From positions 233,558,628-233,622,627 of the forward strand of contig OW240912.1 of NCBI GenBank assembly GCA_933207985.1: a stretch of DNA of 64,000 nt, in the 5' to 3' direction. The notes under the pieces are model-generated. The model worked only from the letters and a program-made list of their open reading frames with translations. It was not told where the DNA came from and did not search any database. The translations under genes were made by a program, and so were the position numbers. The DNA is from Pelobates cultripes. Its lineage: Eukaryota; Chordata; Amphibia; Anura; Pelobatidae. Each line of letters opens with the position of its first letter. Position 1 is the stretch's first letter. Positions 25,501 to 38,900 of the stretch are shown here, one piece after another.

Positions 25501-28500
25501 TGGTTCGTACATTTTAAGGTTCCACGCAGCACCTGGTGCTTTTTTGGATCTAGAAAATACAATGGGAATTAAATGTGTAGCATGACTTTCAAATTTGTTA
25601 TCAAAGCATTAGAAATGTAAATGCATTAAATATTAATTTATATGGAATTGTTTAGAAAATTATAATAAAAAAAAAAAACAGCAAATGCACCTTTGTAATT
25701 CTCATATTATAATCAATACCAGAATAGGGTTGTGGAATATATTACAATAATATCTGATGAAAGCAATACATATTATAACACCGTGTAGGTAAATATATTA
25801 CTATTACCAACGTAATGGTGTTATTGACTTCATAGGGAGGAGAATCTGAGAAGATTCTAATAGGAATTAAATATGCAATAGTGTGGTATTCACAGGACCC
25901 AATGGTGGTGTATTAACTAAATGAGCTACCTAATCAGTTAATAATTTTGTCTATGTCCCAGCTAGGAAATAATGCAGTTATTGCCATTCTCTGTATTTAT
26001 TAAAAAACAAGTCATGCAAACATATTATGGTCACCATACATTTGGCGGTCATTTTCCTCTCTCTTCTTCATGTTAAACTCGTCAGCTTTCATTTTTACAT
26101 CCAAGTAAGTGCCACGGAAAGTTGCACACAGTTTCAAAGCTTCTTTTAATACGCTGTATGCCTGTTTAATACACAAATATAAACCTGTGCATTACTAATC
26201 TATTAAATAACAAACAATGCCATAACTAACAATTTTAATATTAATATGCAAATTTGTAAACACAAAACCAATTACAGCTATATAAAATGAAAAAAAAATG
26301 TACACATTTTCCCCCCGCTATTTACTAACTCATAATACGATGATGTCAATCCTGTGAAGTAGTAGAAGAAAAATGAGAAGAATTGGAGATGAAAATGCAA
26401 CGGCACTTAATTTAAGTATCTTAACTTGTTTCAACAATTGCCACTTGGTACAGTTCATTTTAGTAACTCTGATTTGTCAGGAAATATCCCTAACATTAAA
26501 TTTCAAACCCCCCCATTTGCAATAGTTTTCATTATTATTTCATATCTTAGTGTTTTGGGGAGGTACTGGGAATTTAATGGGAAACATGTTTAAAGTACAA
26601 AAGAATGTCAGGAGAACAATCAAGGTTACTAGTTAGCAATACAAAGTAGCCCTTTAAGAGAATAGTCAGGCATGCAATAGTTAACCATATCAAATTCTTT
26701 GGTATCAGTCATGATACCTTGTAACACCTACTTTGCTAAGAATTGGGTGGGAAATAAAGCAAGGGAATAATTAGATACATAGGCTGTAGACCTCAATAGA
26801 CATACTCTCTTTGGAAAATACATATATAGGCCGAGGGTAGGCAACCTTTGGCACTCTAGGTGTTGTGTCCTACATATCCTAGTATGTTCTTACAGCAATA
26901 ATGTCAGCAAAACATCATGGGAGATGTAGTCCACAGCAGTTTGAGTACCAAAGATTGATTCAAAATACCCCCGAATTCAGCATTCCCTCTATACTTTGCT
27001 ACTTTTTTTTTTAACACATTGATCCCAGCACATATTATTAGTATGGTGATAACATTTTGAGCAATCCTTGTGCTTTTACCCAATGATATGGGTCATACAT
27101 GGCTCCATTCCCATGGTCTCTTTTAAATAACAAGTGGAGAGCAAAAAAATGGGTTGCAAGAGTATACTGAGAACGGGCAGCCGCTGAAATAGCCTGCCCT
27201 TCAGTGGGTCCCCACTCAGATCTAAAGCTGGTTTTTGCTCATCTTGTGCCATTACATAGAGAACATCTCTGAAACATATCAGACTGGTCCCACCCATACA
27301 GGCAGTCCAGATCAGAAATGCCAGCAAGTTCTCTCTGCTCAAGAGAAACAGCAACCCCAGACGATCATTTCAGCCTTGTTAGGCATCATCAGTGAGGCAT
27401 AGCTGATATCTCCCTAGGCACCGTGAGCTAGGGTTCCACGTCTGGATTATCCCTTTAAACTTGTGGAGACCAAAAAAATGGGTTGCAAGGGTATACTGAG
27501 AACGGGCAGTAGCTGAAATAGCCTGCCCTTCGGTGGGACCCTGCTCAGATCTCAAGCTGGTCTTTGCTCATCTTGTATGAGAAAATAAGGGTTTGGCTGC
27601 ACTCACCTACACATGCTAAATTAGGGTGCTGCTGGGGGCCAATAAGTACAGTGAAAATGAATTAAATTTTTTTGCCTAGATTAGGTGTTTTTAATAAAAC
27701 TGAAAATTGTTCAGCATTAAAATTACTGTTTAGTAGATAAGCGAGTGCGCTGGATTTTCATTTTCTTTGCTCATCTTGTGCCATTACATAGAGAACATCT
27801 CTAAAACATATCAGACTGGTCCCACCCATACGGGCAGTCCAGATCCAAAAGGCCAGCAAGTTCTTTCTGCACGAGAGATACAGCAACCCCAGACGATCGT
27901 TTCAGCCTTGTTAGACATCATCAGTGAGACATAGCTGATATCTCCCTAGGCACCATGAGCAAGGGGTCCATGTCTGGATTATCCCCTTTAAACTTGTGGA
28001 GAGCAAAAAAAATGGGCTGCAAGAGTATACTGAGAACGGGCAGCAGCTGAAATAGCCTGCCCTTCGGTGGGTCCCCTCAAACTGGTTTTTGCTCATCTTG
28101 TGTCATTACATAGAGAACATCTCGGAAACATATCAGACTGGTCCCACCCATACGGGCAGTCCAGATCAGAAATGCCAGCAAGTTCTCTCTACATGAGACA
28201 CACAGCAACCCCAGACGATCGTTTCAGCCTTGTTAGGCATCATAAGTGAGGCATAGCTGATATCTCTCTAGGCACCGTGAGCAAGTGATCCACGTCTGGA
28301 TTATCCCTTTAAACTTGTGGAGAGCAAAAATATGGGTTGCAAGAGTATACTGAGAACAGGCAGCAGGTTAAATAGCCTGCCCTTTGGTGGGTCCCCGCTC
28401 AGATCTCAAGCTGGACTGCCCGTATAGGTGGGACCAGTTTGATATGCTTCAGATATGTTCTTTCTGTAATGGCAGAAGATGAGCTAAAACCAGCTTGAGT

Positions 28501-31500
28501 TCTGAGCGGGGACCCACCGAAGGGCAGGCTATTTTAGCTGCTGTCCGTTCTCAAAATACTCTTGCGACCAGGCCCGGACTGGCCATCGGGCACACCGGGC
28601 AAATGCCCGGTGGGCCGCGATGTCCATGGGCCGAGGCCGGCAGGGGAGATCCCAGGATCTCCCCTGCCGGTCCATGCAGGGCCGGCGCTATCCGAGCGCC
28701 GGCCCCGCTATGTTCCATGAAGGGCCGGTGGGGAGATCAAAGATCTCCCTCACCGGCCCACATGCAGGATATTGCGGCCGCCGGCGGGGAGAGAGGGAGG
28801 GAGACAGCCGCCAGGAGAGAGGACCCGGCGGAGCTCTAGCTTGCAGCTCCGCCGGGTTCCTCTCGCGAGATCCGGCGCGTTGCCATGGCAACGACCGGAT
28901 CTCGCGAGAGTGAACTCTAGCCTCACAGGCTAGAGTTCACTCACCCACGAGGACCACCAGGGAACCCCGCCTCCCAGTCCCAGGTACCAGCGTGCCGGTC
29001 CCCCCCTCCCAGGCTAAAGGTATGAAGGGAGGGGGGGATTTAATGCCTGGTTTTTTTTGCCCCCCCAACACACACACAATCCTTTCTAACATTTATACAG
29101 CACTCTCACACACATCACACACAGCACTCTCACTCACATCACACACAGCACTCTCACACCCATCACACATAGCACTCTCACACACAGCACTCTCACACCC
29201 ATCACACACAGCACTCTCACACACAGCACTCTCACACCCATCACACACAGCACTCTCACACACAGCACTCTCACACCCATCACACACAGCACTCTCACAC
29301 ACAGCACTGTCACTCACATCACACACAGCACTCTCACACCCATCACACACAGCACTCTCATACACATCACTCTCACACACATCACACACAGCACTCACTC
29401 ACAGCACTCACACCCATCACACACAGCACTCTCACACACAGCACTAACTCACACAGCACTCTCTCATAGCCCTCTCACACAGCACTCTCTCACACAGCAC
29501 TCTCTCACACAGCACTCTCACACACACAGCACTCTCACACCCATCTCACACAGCACTCTCTCACCCATCATTCTCACACCCATCACTCTCACACCCATCA
29601 CACGCGGCACTCTCGCACACACGGCACTGTCGCACACACCACACTCTCACACACACATACTGCACCCCTCACATACACACAGAACCCCCCAAAACACTGC
29701 ACCACACACATACACAATACTTCCAAAAATAAATAAAAAAATATATACACACACACTACACTCTTAACATACACACTCTGGATCACCTATACACACACTA
29801 GATTCCTTGTAAGCAAACACATACTACACCCCTAAACACACACATCATCACCTATATATATACACACACACACACTATAGCCTGTATGCACACACTTGCT
29901 ATATCCCCAATACACACATTCTCTACAGCCCATAGACACATATGCATCACATTACACCACTTTACACCACAAACACAACATGACTAAAACCAACCTTATT
30001 ACACAATACCACACCACAATCAGCTCACTCTACACACACGCAATACCACAAGCAGGCTCCAAACACATGCACAATACTCCTTCCTGGCATTTTTGTCTCC
30101 TGGTATCCATTTATGGAGACACCAGAGACAAGTTGCAAGGAAACACAGTGCAAGCATGTTTTTAAATTTGCTTGCACTTTGCAGAACAAATACAGAGCTT
30201 TTTTCTCATGCTAGAGCTCTTCAGCAGAGCTCTGCGCATGGTCTGCCCTGGGAGAGCATTGAACCAACATGCTCACTTTGAGAGGGGGCGTGTTTGTCAT
30301 TAGTGATGACAAAACACACCTCCTCTGCCCCGCCCCCTTCTTAGTGGGCCGCTGTGTTAAAAAAATGCCCGGGCCAAATTTTTCTCCCAGTCCGGCCCTG
30401 CTTGCGACCCATTTTTTGCTCTTTTAAATAACAAGAATAAGAGAAACTGTAAGACAATCTCTAGATTTTGTGCCCACTCTGAGTGAGTATGTAATCCTGT
30501 TGCATGTTGCTGAGGTTTGTCAATCAGAGAGAGCGCTGGAAGGTTAATTTGTGGCTTGCGCAGAAACACCAAATGCATCATCACTAAGACTGTTTTCATG
30601 ATTAAGGCTTAACATTCCTAAATGTGGCAAAGGACTCGCTATATTGTATGAAAACCCTGAACTCAAGATAAGCATGACATATTTCTATTCCTCATGTATA
30701 TGTTTGGAATATAATTATTAATACATATCTGTTAACCACACTATAACAAACATTTATTTACAGTCACTATATTAATTTTGAAAATAAATGTTGTACTCTC
30801 TTACCTGAGGATTGTCTAAAATATTTTTTCCTAGAAGAGTACTTGCTATTTCAACCACTTCATTAGACATTAGTCTCAGAAGGTTTAAAAATACCTTGTT
30901 CTGATGATAGTACCTGTGAATACACAAAATTACAAATCACTGCCTAGTGATAACGAGATAAAACAATTTTCCTACACATTGAGCATTTCACATCATTATC
31001 ATGGTAAGTAAAATCAGATATATCCATTTTAAATAAAAAAAAAATAAAAAAAATAAAAACTTCTTAGTGTTATCTAAGTTTCTTAGTGTTATCTCAAATA
31101 AAAAAAAAAATTCAATGACAGTTCACATTAGTATGGATAATTTGAATAAACAGCAAACTGCAACTATAGAAAAGGTAATTTAAGGGGGGGCGGAGCCAAC
31201 TGCCGAGCTGATCAGACGCCATTTCTGACAGCTCCGACAACTAAATTAATATCTCGCCTAAATCTTGAACATCAAGCCTGATCCCATCACCCCAAACACA
31301 TACACCGACCTGGGAACCCGCGCTGCATCAATAGATGCCCTTCTTTGCGAAAACAAAGACGCCAAAACAGAAGCGCAAGCCCGGGGCCTACTCCACGCAC
31401 ACACTGCCTACCCTGGCGGCCCTCTATGGTGGAGCCTATCAAGGCCCTACAAGCATCCCTGGCATCGGATCCCCCTCCGAGTCGGGAGACTTCATGCCTG

Positions 31501-34034
31501 CAATGGGGCGACGCTCCCAGAAAGCTGGAACCCAGATAGAAGGTAGAGACATCGGGGCCATGCTTCAGCGGCCTGCTAGGCCCAAACAGGCCCCAGAGGA
31601 ACATCAGCCTAGTCCTACCCAAACAGCTCAAGCTGAACTACAAGAGAGAAACAACCTCTATACAGCACCACCAGCACCCCTGGAGGGATCGCTACCAGCG
31701 ACTAAACATGACCTACAAATCCTCCTACATGACTTTCATAAAATCCTGTCGCAAGAACTAGCAGGAATAAAAGCAGAGTTACAAAGCACAAAGGACCGGG
31801 TACAGGCCACAGACGCTGATATGGCCGCAGTTACCACTAACCTAACAAAAGTGCAAGACTCGGTACACCAGTTCCAAAAATCCCACCACAATATGGCCTT
31901 GCACCTGAACGCCCTCGAGAACAGCCATAGACGCAACAACATCAAGGTACGAGGTATCCCTGCAGGGATCACCATGGACAAGCTGCCGCACTACACAAGA
32001 AGGCTACTGGCAACAATCTTACCTCCAGCGGCGGCAAGAAAAATGGTGATTGATGGAATATACCGGGTCGCGGGCCCCCCAAGAGCCGCCTCACAAACAG
32101 CTCGGGATGTTATACTTCGCTGCGCATCTTCCTCTGACAAGGGACAAATAATGATGGCGCTGCGGGGCAAGACCCCGCTAATGTTTGAAGACTCGAGTCT
32201 CACCTTTTACCAAGACTTAACGAGGGCCACCTTACAGTGGCGCCGATCACTTCATCCAGTGACCCAACAACTACATACCGCCAATATCACCTACAGGTGG
32301 GGAGCGCCGGGCTCACTCTTAACTACACACAATGGGACTACCCTCACACTTACCTCACTCGCGGAAGCCTCATCTTTTCTGGAAACGCTGGGACTGACAC
32401 CTGTAGACACATCAGAGGGCCTGAGGGGCCTAGATAATGGCACTCCCTTGGCTTGAAGCACCGACCAGACGCACCGCCTGCCCATCCAAATACGGCGAGA
32501 GGAAAACAACACCAAGGACACTACAAAAAGACTATAAGTATTCGGCCCACCCAGATAATAGCAATGCAAATGTTGGTTTATATGTATATAAGTTGAATAT
32601 CTCAGAACACCTACCATCCCCAACATGTACGACAGGGCCTTCTATCTATACTCCCATGACAAACGGGGACCCCCCTTAAGGGCACCTAGACTCGCCTCAG
32701 AAAGCATTACGAGACGTTCTACCAACCCCCTCCTCTCCCCCCCGCCGCCCCCCTTGGTTAGGGGCACAAATAGCAAAACGATACATAAACGTTCTAGTGA
32801 AACACGCAGACACAGGAGTGTAGCCGAAGGGAACGTAAATACACTCTTGACCCTCCTATCACATAATCATAGACAGACGCCACCCCTCAACGGCGACACA
32901 CCTAGTTGAAGATTTTACAAGGTATTGTTTATTAGGAGCAGGGACCTGAGCTAACGACACAACTGACCTACAACAAAAACCTTCTTAGCTCCACACCTAG
33001 CCTCAGACCCGCAACTATAAGCTTAGATCCATCCCATGAGCACTGACATGCCCTGTTGCACCCGAAAAGCACTCACCTCATCACCGACATGTCCTATCAA
33101 ATGCAGTAGATATACCATAAAAAGTGTTGTATAATCGTTGATACTTACCTATGCCTCGCAATTGTATGCTTGTTCATAACCTACCTCTGCTGTTGTGGCA
33201 GAATAGGTAAAATTGTTTTATTATCGCACGACTAAATAAAGAATTAAAAAAAAAGGTAATTTAAAATGTTACTATAGAAGTATTACCTTGAATGTTTCCA
33301 AACTAAATATAAATTGTGTAACATTTGGAGAAAGTATTTTAGTTTTTCTGTAGATCTGGCTGATTTCATCCGATCATACCACTGAAGAAGAGTCTTCAAA
33401 AATGTCAAGTTTTCTTCAGCGTCTGAAAGTGCCTGTAAATGGAATTTGTACAATGAAAAACACCCCCTGTTTTGAATCAGTTATTTAATTGTTAAACTCA
33501 AATACAGTTTAGAAGCAGAATTAGTTTGGTTATAAATGATTAAAAACCACAGAGTTTTAAAGATGTAAGATGAGTGTTTTCCTGTTCCTTCCCATCTGCA
33601 CAATGCTATGACAATTTTTGATAGTTTAGTAGACGTGCACATTGAAAAAAAGTAGGGGAGAAGGGCTGAATTGGTGAGTTAGTGGCTGTAAATCGGGCAT
33701 TAGAGCCTCAGGTGGGGTTTTGGGCTGTAGATTGGGAAGGGGGGGGGGGAGGTGCTGAAAAAATTTAAGTTTATTCCCCCTCCCTGAAGTTTACCTTGGG
33801 CTAGGGAGGATGAATCATGTTCCTTGGTGGTGGTTCGGGGGGGCGATATGCTGCTTTGTTTCCCTCCTACTCCCGTAAAAATGCCAACCATGCAGCCCCT
33901 TCTCTGGGCTATAACTCAAGTAGCATGAGGGCAAACTCTGACTGCCTCACCCTGGTTTCTCGTGGATGTAGTGTATGTGTCTGTAATGGGTACAGTGTAA
34001 GTAGAGTGGTTGCAATATGTGTGTAGAGTGGATG

Positions 34035-34070
<36 letters not shown>

Positions 34071-35902
34071 TGAATGTAGCATGTTTAGAGTGGATGCAGT
34101 GTGTGTAGTGCATTCAGAGTGTGTGTTAAGTGAATGCAGTGTGTGTGTTTAGTGGATGCAGTGTGTGTGTTTAGTGGATGCAGTGTGTTTGTGTGTAGTT
34201 GATGCAATACCTGTGTATGGTGTATGCAGAAAGTGTGTCTAGCAGACACAGTTAGCATGTTTAGTGAATGCAATGTTTGTTTGATGGATGCAGAAAGTGC
34301 GTATAGTGGATGCTGTTTGTGTGCAGTGGATTTAGTGTGTGGGTAGAATAGAGGCTGTCTTCTGTGGGCAGAAATAATTTTTTTTATTTTTTTTTAACAT
34401 CATTTTAGATTTGACTTTATTCCCTCCTCTCTGACTTCTACCTGTGGCCAGGGAGGGGGCACTATATTGTCTGCATGTATAGTGAAGAGAGGCCAAGAAA
34501 ACTCCATCTGCACAAACCAGTAGGCAGCAGGTCCTATTACTCTCTCGTAAGAGCATTGTTGCATTGTTGTGGTAACCCGCAGCAATTCTCTGACAGTCGT
34601 GGATTGTCAGAGGTGGAACTTGGGAGTCTACTGGACCCCTCTTCAATACAGATGTGGCCTGGGGGCCCCAAAAAATGCATATATACAGTGATACTCGCAA
34701 TATATATAAATATATTTATATATATATATTTACACATTGGTAATATGGTAATTAGGGCCAGGCCATACTGATATATTGGATCGGGAGCATTGAATATGAG
34801 GATTTTAAGAACACCACCTAGCAAGGATAAGGCTTTTAGTCTGACCTGTTTGACATCTTGAGCGACAGCTGTGATTGAATGTCCATATGTGCTTTTCACC
34901 TCCTCCAGGTGAGAAACAATCTCTTGGGCCTCTGTACAGTTTAGCTGCTTGATGATACATAAAAGGTTTTGGATATGCATTTTCCACATTTCCTGTTCAT
35001 CATAAATCCCAGGTTTTAGAATCTTGCTTTGAAGCTCTGCAATTGGTTCATGTCTCAGTACAACCTATCAAAGAATTTAAAAAAATTATTATTTATATTT
35101 GCTAAATATATAATATGTAACACAAATATTATTATATTGACAAAATATTCACTAGAGACTAACATGCATACAGGAGTGTTTATTTGAACTTGAATTGTAT
35201 TGTGATTTGTTTCCATATATATGTTTGCTGTAGAGCTAGCCATCTAGAGTTTGATTTACTGGTTATATTACAATTTGCTCTTTAGCAGCTTATGTGCAGC
35301 TCGAGTAAAATTGTAAAGATTTTTAACACAAGTTATCACAAAGTTTTCAACATGTGGATTGTGGCACACTTAAAGGGACACTATAGTCACCAGAACACCT
35401 ACAGCTTATTGTATTTCTTCTGGTGAGCAGAACCATTTCCTTTAGTTTTTTTTTTTTTTTTGCAGTAAACACTGTTTTTTCAGAGAAAATGCAGTGTTTA
35501 CATTACAGCCTAGGGATAACACCACTGGCCCTCCTCAGAAGGCTGCTAGAGGTGCATCCTGGGGCAGTGCTGCACACTGTACGCATGCACACTCAATCAT
35601 AGCTGAGTAACAGGCGGGGGTATTTTTGCCCCCAATTACAAAAGGTTCAATTTCGATTGAAATTAGCCCTTTTATAAACTGTCAAGAAAATTACAAACTC
35701 CAGACATATAAGGCACTTTAGTAAGCTGAAATATTTTAAGTGAGTAGAAGATTGCTGTCTCTTAGCAAGCTGCCTTATACATTCACAAATCCACAAACAA
35801 TCTGCCTTACACATATAAACAGTGTGTATAAACAGTTGCAGTGTGTATAAACATACACACTGCCTAATACATACATACACACACACACGTACACTGCCAA
35901 AT

Positions 35903-35937
<35 letters not shown>

Positions 35938-38900
35938 GTGCCTTAAACATACATGCACACAAACTCTGCACACACACAGAAACTGCTGAATACATCCATA
36001 CACATAAAAAACTGACTCACACACACTCCCTAATATACACTAACTCTGCCTAATAAATACACAAACAAACTGCCTCATACTTACACACACACTGTCTCAT
36101 ACTAACAAACAAACTGTCTCATACTCACACACACTGCCTTATATATACATACAAACTGCCTAATACACACATTGAAATATATGATTATTACATAAACCAC
36201 ACACACAACACAAACTGCCTCATACAAACACACACTTCCTAATATACTCTCACACTCTGCCAAATGCATACACACACAAAAACTGCAAACAACACACAAA
36301 CCGCCTCATACTTGCACACTGCCTAATATATACACACACTGTCTCACTCACACACACACAAACTACTTTATAGATACATACAAGGGTATGGATCTTTTTA
36401 TTTTTTTAAATCTACTTGTCCAAGGAACTAAAGTGGACCCACACAAACACAATTATCCACACAGAAACACACTGCACACTAACAATCACACACTAACAAT
36501 CACACACTACACACTGACACTCAGTAACATTGAACCATACACACTCAGCACACTGACACTAACACTGACCCATACAGAAATACACTACACACTGGCACAC
36601 TCTTACCCATTCACACACAAACTATACATTATCTGACACTCACACAAAGCACAGATTACCAACAGGAGCCTGTTCCATTTTTAGCCCTTTTGTAGCGTGT
36701 TGGCTGCCGGGTATGACGTCACGATGAATCCCAGCGGCCATAAGTACTTAGCATTGTGAGGAGCAGTTGGATGCTGCTGCTCCTCACACTTCCCTGTGAG
36801 TTGCAGCCAGGACCATTTACAGCCTTTCGGTATGCCTGCCAGAGAAATGCTCCCTGCTTGGCACCAACTTCCCCTGAAGCAGCCCCTAAAGAATAAAAAC
36901 ATTTTCCTATTTGACGCCCGGAACTCCATGCCATAGGTCGGGCGATATAAATTCCACATCCATGATACAAACTAAAATATATATGATGATTACAAACATA
37001 CACAAACTTTCCAGTAGACACACACACTGCCTAATACATATACACACAAACAGTCTAATAGACACACATACTGTCTAGTACACACACAAACAGTCTAATA
37101 GACCCACACTGCGTAATACACACACAAACCATCCAATGGACACACACACTGCCTAATACACACACAGTCTAATAGACACATATACTGCCTAATACACAAA
37201 CAGTCTAATAGACACACACTGTCTAATACATACACATATATATTGGTGGTGTTGTGGGGAAGATCCAGCTTATAGTTGACCTCTTGATAGTGTGAACTGG
37301 AGGAGCTTTTGTGTTGCCATATCAAGGCTTTGTCCCATTGTGTCGGTGTGAATGTTTTGTCCATGGCTCTCTCCCAGTGCCGCTGGAAGGTGTTTTCTCT
37401 GCGGTGGGACTTGTCAGTAGGTGTTGGTAGAGGGTCGAGACAGATTTTTCAAGCGAGGTTCCTCGTGAGCAAATGTCTTCGAGCCATGTTAGAACTCTTT
37501 GTGGGTTTTCTTTATGTGGAAGCAAATTGTAGTAGTGCTTTAGTTGCTTGTATCGGAAAGCTGCCATAGGGGACCGTGGTTGGTGTTCTAACAGCGTGTC
37601 TGGCGTCCGCATGTTGCCTTCCCGGATGACTTTGCATATTGGGATGTAGTCTGCTTCGCCTAGAAACGTCCAGGCATCCGCAGGTAGTCCGCCCCCTATG
37701 TTGGGGTTGTGTGTTATCGGGAGTAAAGGGCAGGGGGTCAGAGAAACTTGTGTTGTCTCCCTGAGGGTTTCCCAGGTTAGTAGTGTTTGTGCCACTGGAT
37801 CCTCATCCCTTCTCCTGTTACCCCGGGTTGCTCGTCTTCTCCATACCGTGGCCTTTAGTCTCGATGCGTCTCCGTCCCGATCTAAAACCACCCATTGTTT
37901 GGTCGTTTCCGATTCGTGCAAATCCAAGATTCATTGTAGCGTTGTAGCTTGGTGATATTTCTTAAAGTCTGGCAGTGCCAGGCCACCCCTGTGTCTGGGT
38001 GTGCATAGTAAATCGTAGCGCAGTCTGAATCTTTCTCCCCTCCATACGTATCACCCTCGGGAGTATATTAATTTTAAGTATCGCTATGCGGCCGTGCCAC
38101 GTAATGTGTGGGTAGGCCCATCTTTTCAGATCTAGTTCTATTTTCTGCAGGAGTGGGGCGAAATTGTGCCAATATATCTCTTGTGGGTTTGTGGGCACCC
38201 AGATGCCGAGATACCTCATCGCTCCTGTGCACCAGCGAAATGGGAAGAGCGAGCCGAGAGTTTCGTACTCTACCATAAGAATGGTGATGCTCAGCTCCTC
38301 GCATTTCATCAGGTTGAGCTTGAATCCTGATATCCAGCCGAATTTATCTATTTCCAATAGTAGACAAGGTAGTGTGATCCGGTTGGGAGACAAAGAATAG
38401 AAGATGGTCCGTGTATGCGGCCACTTTATGTTCCGTTCCCTGCCACATGTAGCCGTGGATGTCTTGGTGGTCCCGTATTGCCTGTAGGAGGGGTTCTAGG
38501 GACAGGGCGTACAAGAGCGGCAACAGGGGACAGCCCTGTCTGGTTCCATTTGCGATCCCAAAACTTGTAGTCAGTGCTCCGTTAACACGTACTGCCGCCC
38601 TCGGTGTGCTATACAAGGTGGATATCCATGCCATGGTTCTCTGTCCTATGCCCATATCCCGGAGCGTTCGGGTCATGTATGCCCAGTTAACCCGGTCAAA
38701 CGCCTTCTCCGCATCTGTGGATAATAGCAGGAGGCGTTTCTGGTATTTCCGTGCATGATGTTGTATGGAGAACAGGCGTAGTGTACTATCTTCCATACCA
38801 ATTGGTTCGTCGAGCATGGACGCTGCCTCTGGGTTCACCCGTGTCCGCACTTTGTCTTGTAGGTAGTTCCGTATGTGCAGTGATGAGTCCCGTCCTTGAG

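Larger units (their letters stand above)
24921..26832. other. Introns around exons j and i, nothing recognised
   Basis: Outside the two exons I see only AT-rich sequence and short A or T runs. Confidence 0.5.
28569..30400. mobile_element. GC-rich hAT-type element, 1.83 kb
   Basis: Ends CAGGCCCGGACTGG and CCAGTCCGGCCCTG are inverted. The 8-bp duplication CTTGCGAC is at 28561-28568 and 30401-30408, and removal restores the inverted array copy. The first 450 bp are very GC-rich with nested palindromes. A CACTCTCACAC minisatellite fills 29090-29660. No transposase. Confidence 0.88.

Noticed and set aside
27134..28415. CRISPR-like or regulatory repeat array
   Set aside because: Units of 320-330 bp without short direct repeats and spacers; a eukaryotic tandem repeat.
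28992..29447. 151-codon Ser/His/Thr-rich ORF and its antisense Cys-rich partner
   Set aside because: Pure tandem repeat translation; both strands open because of the repeat period.
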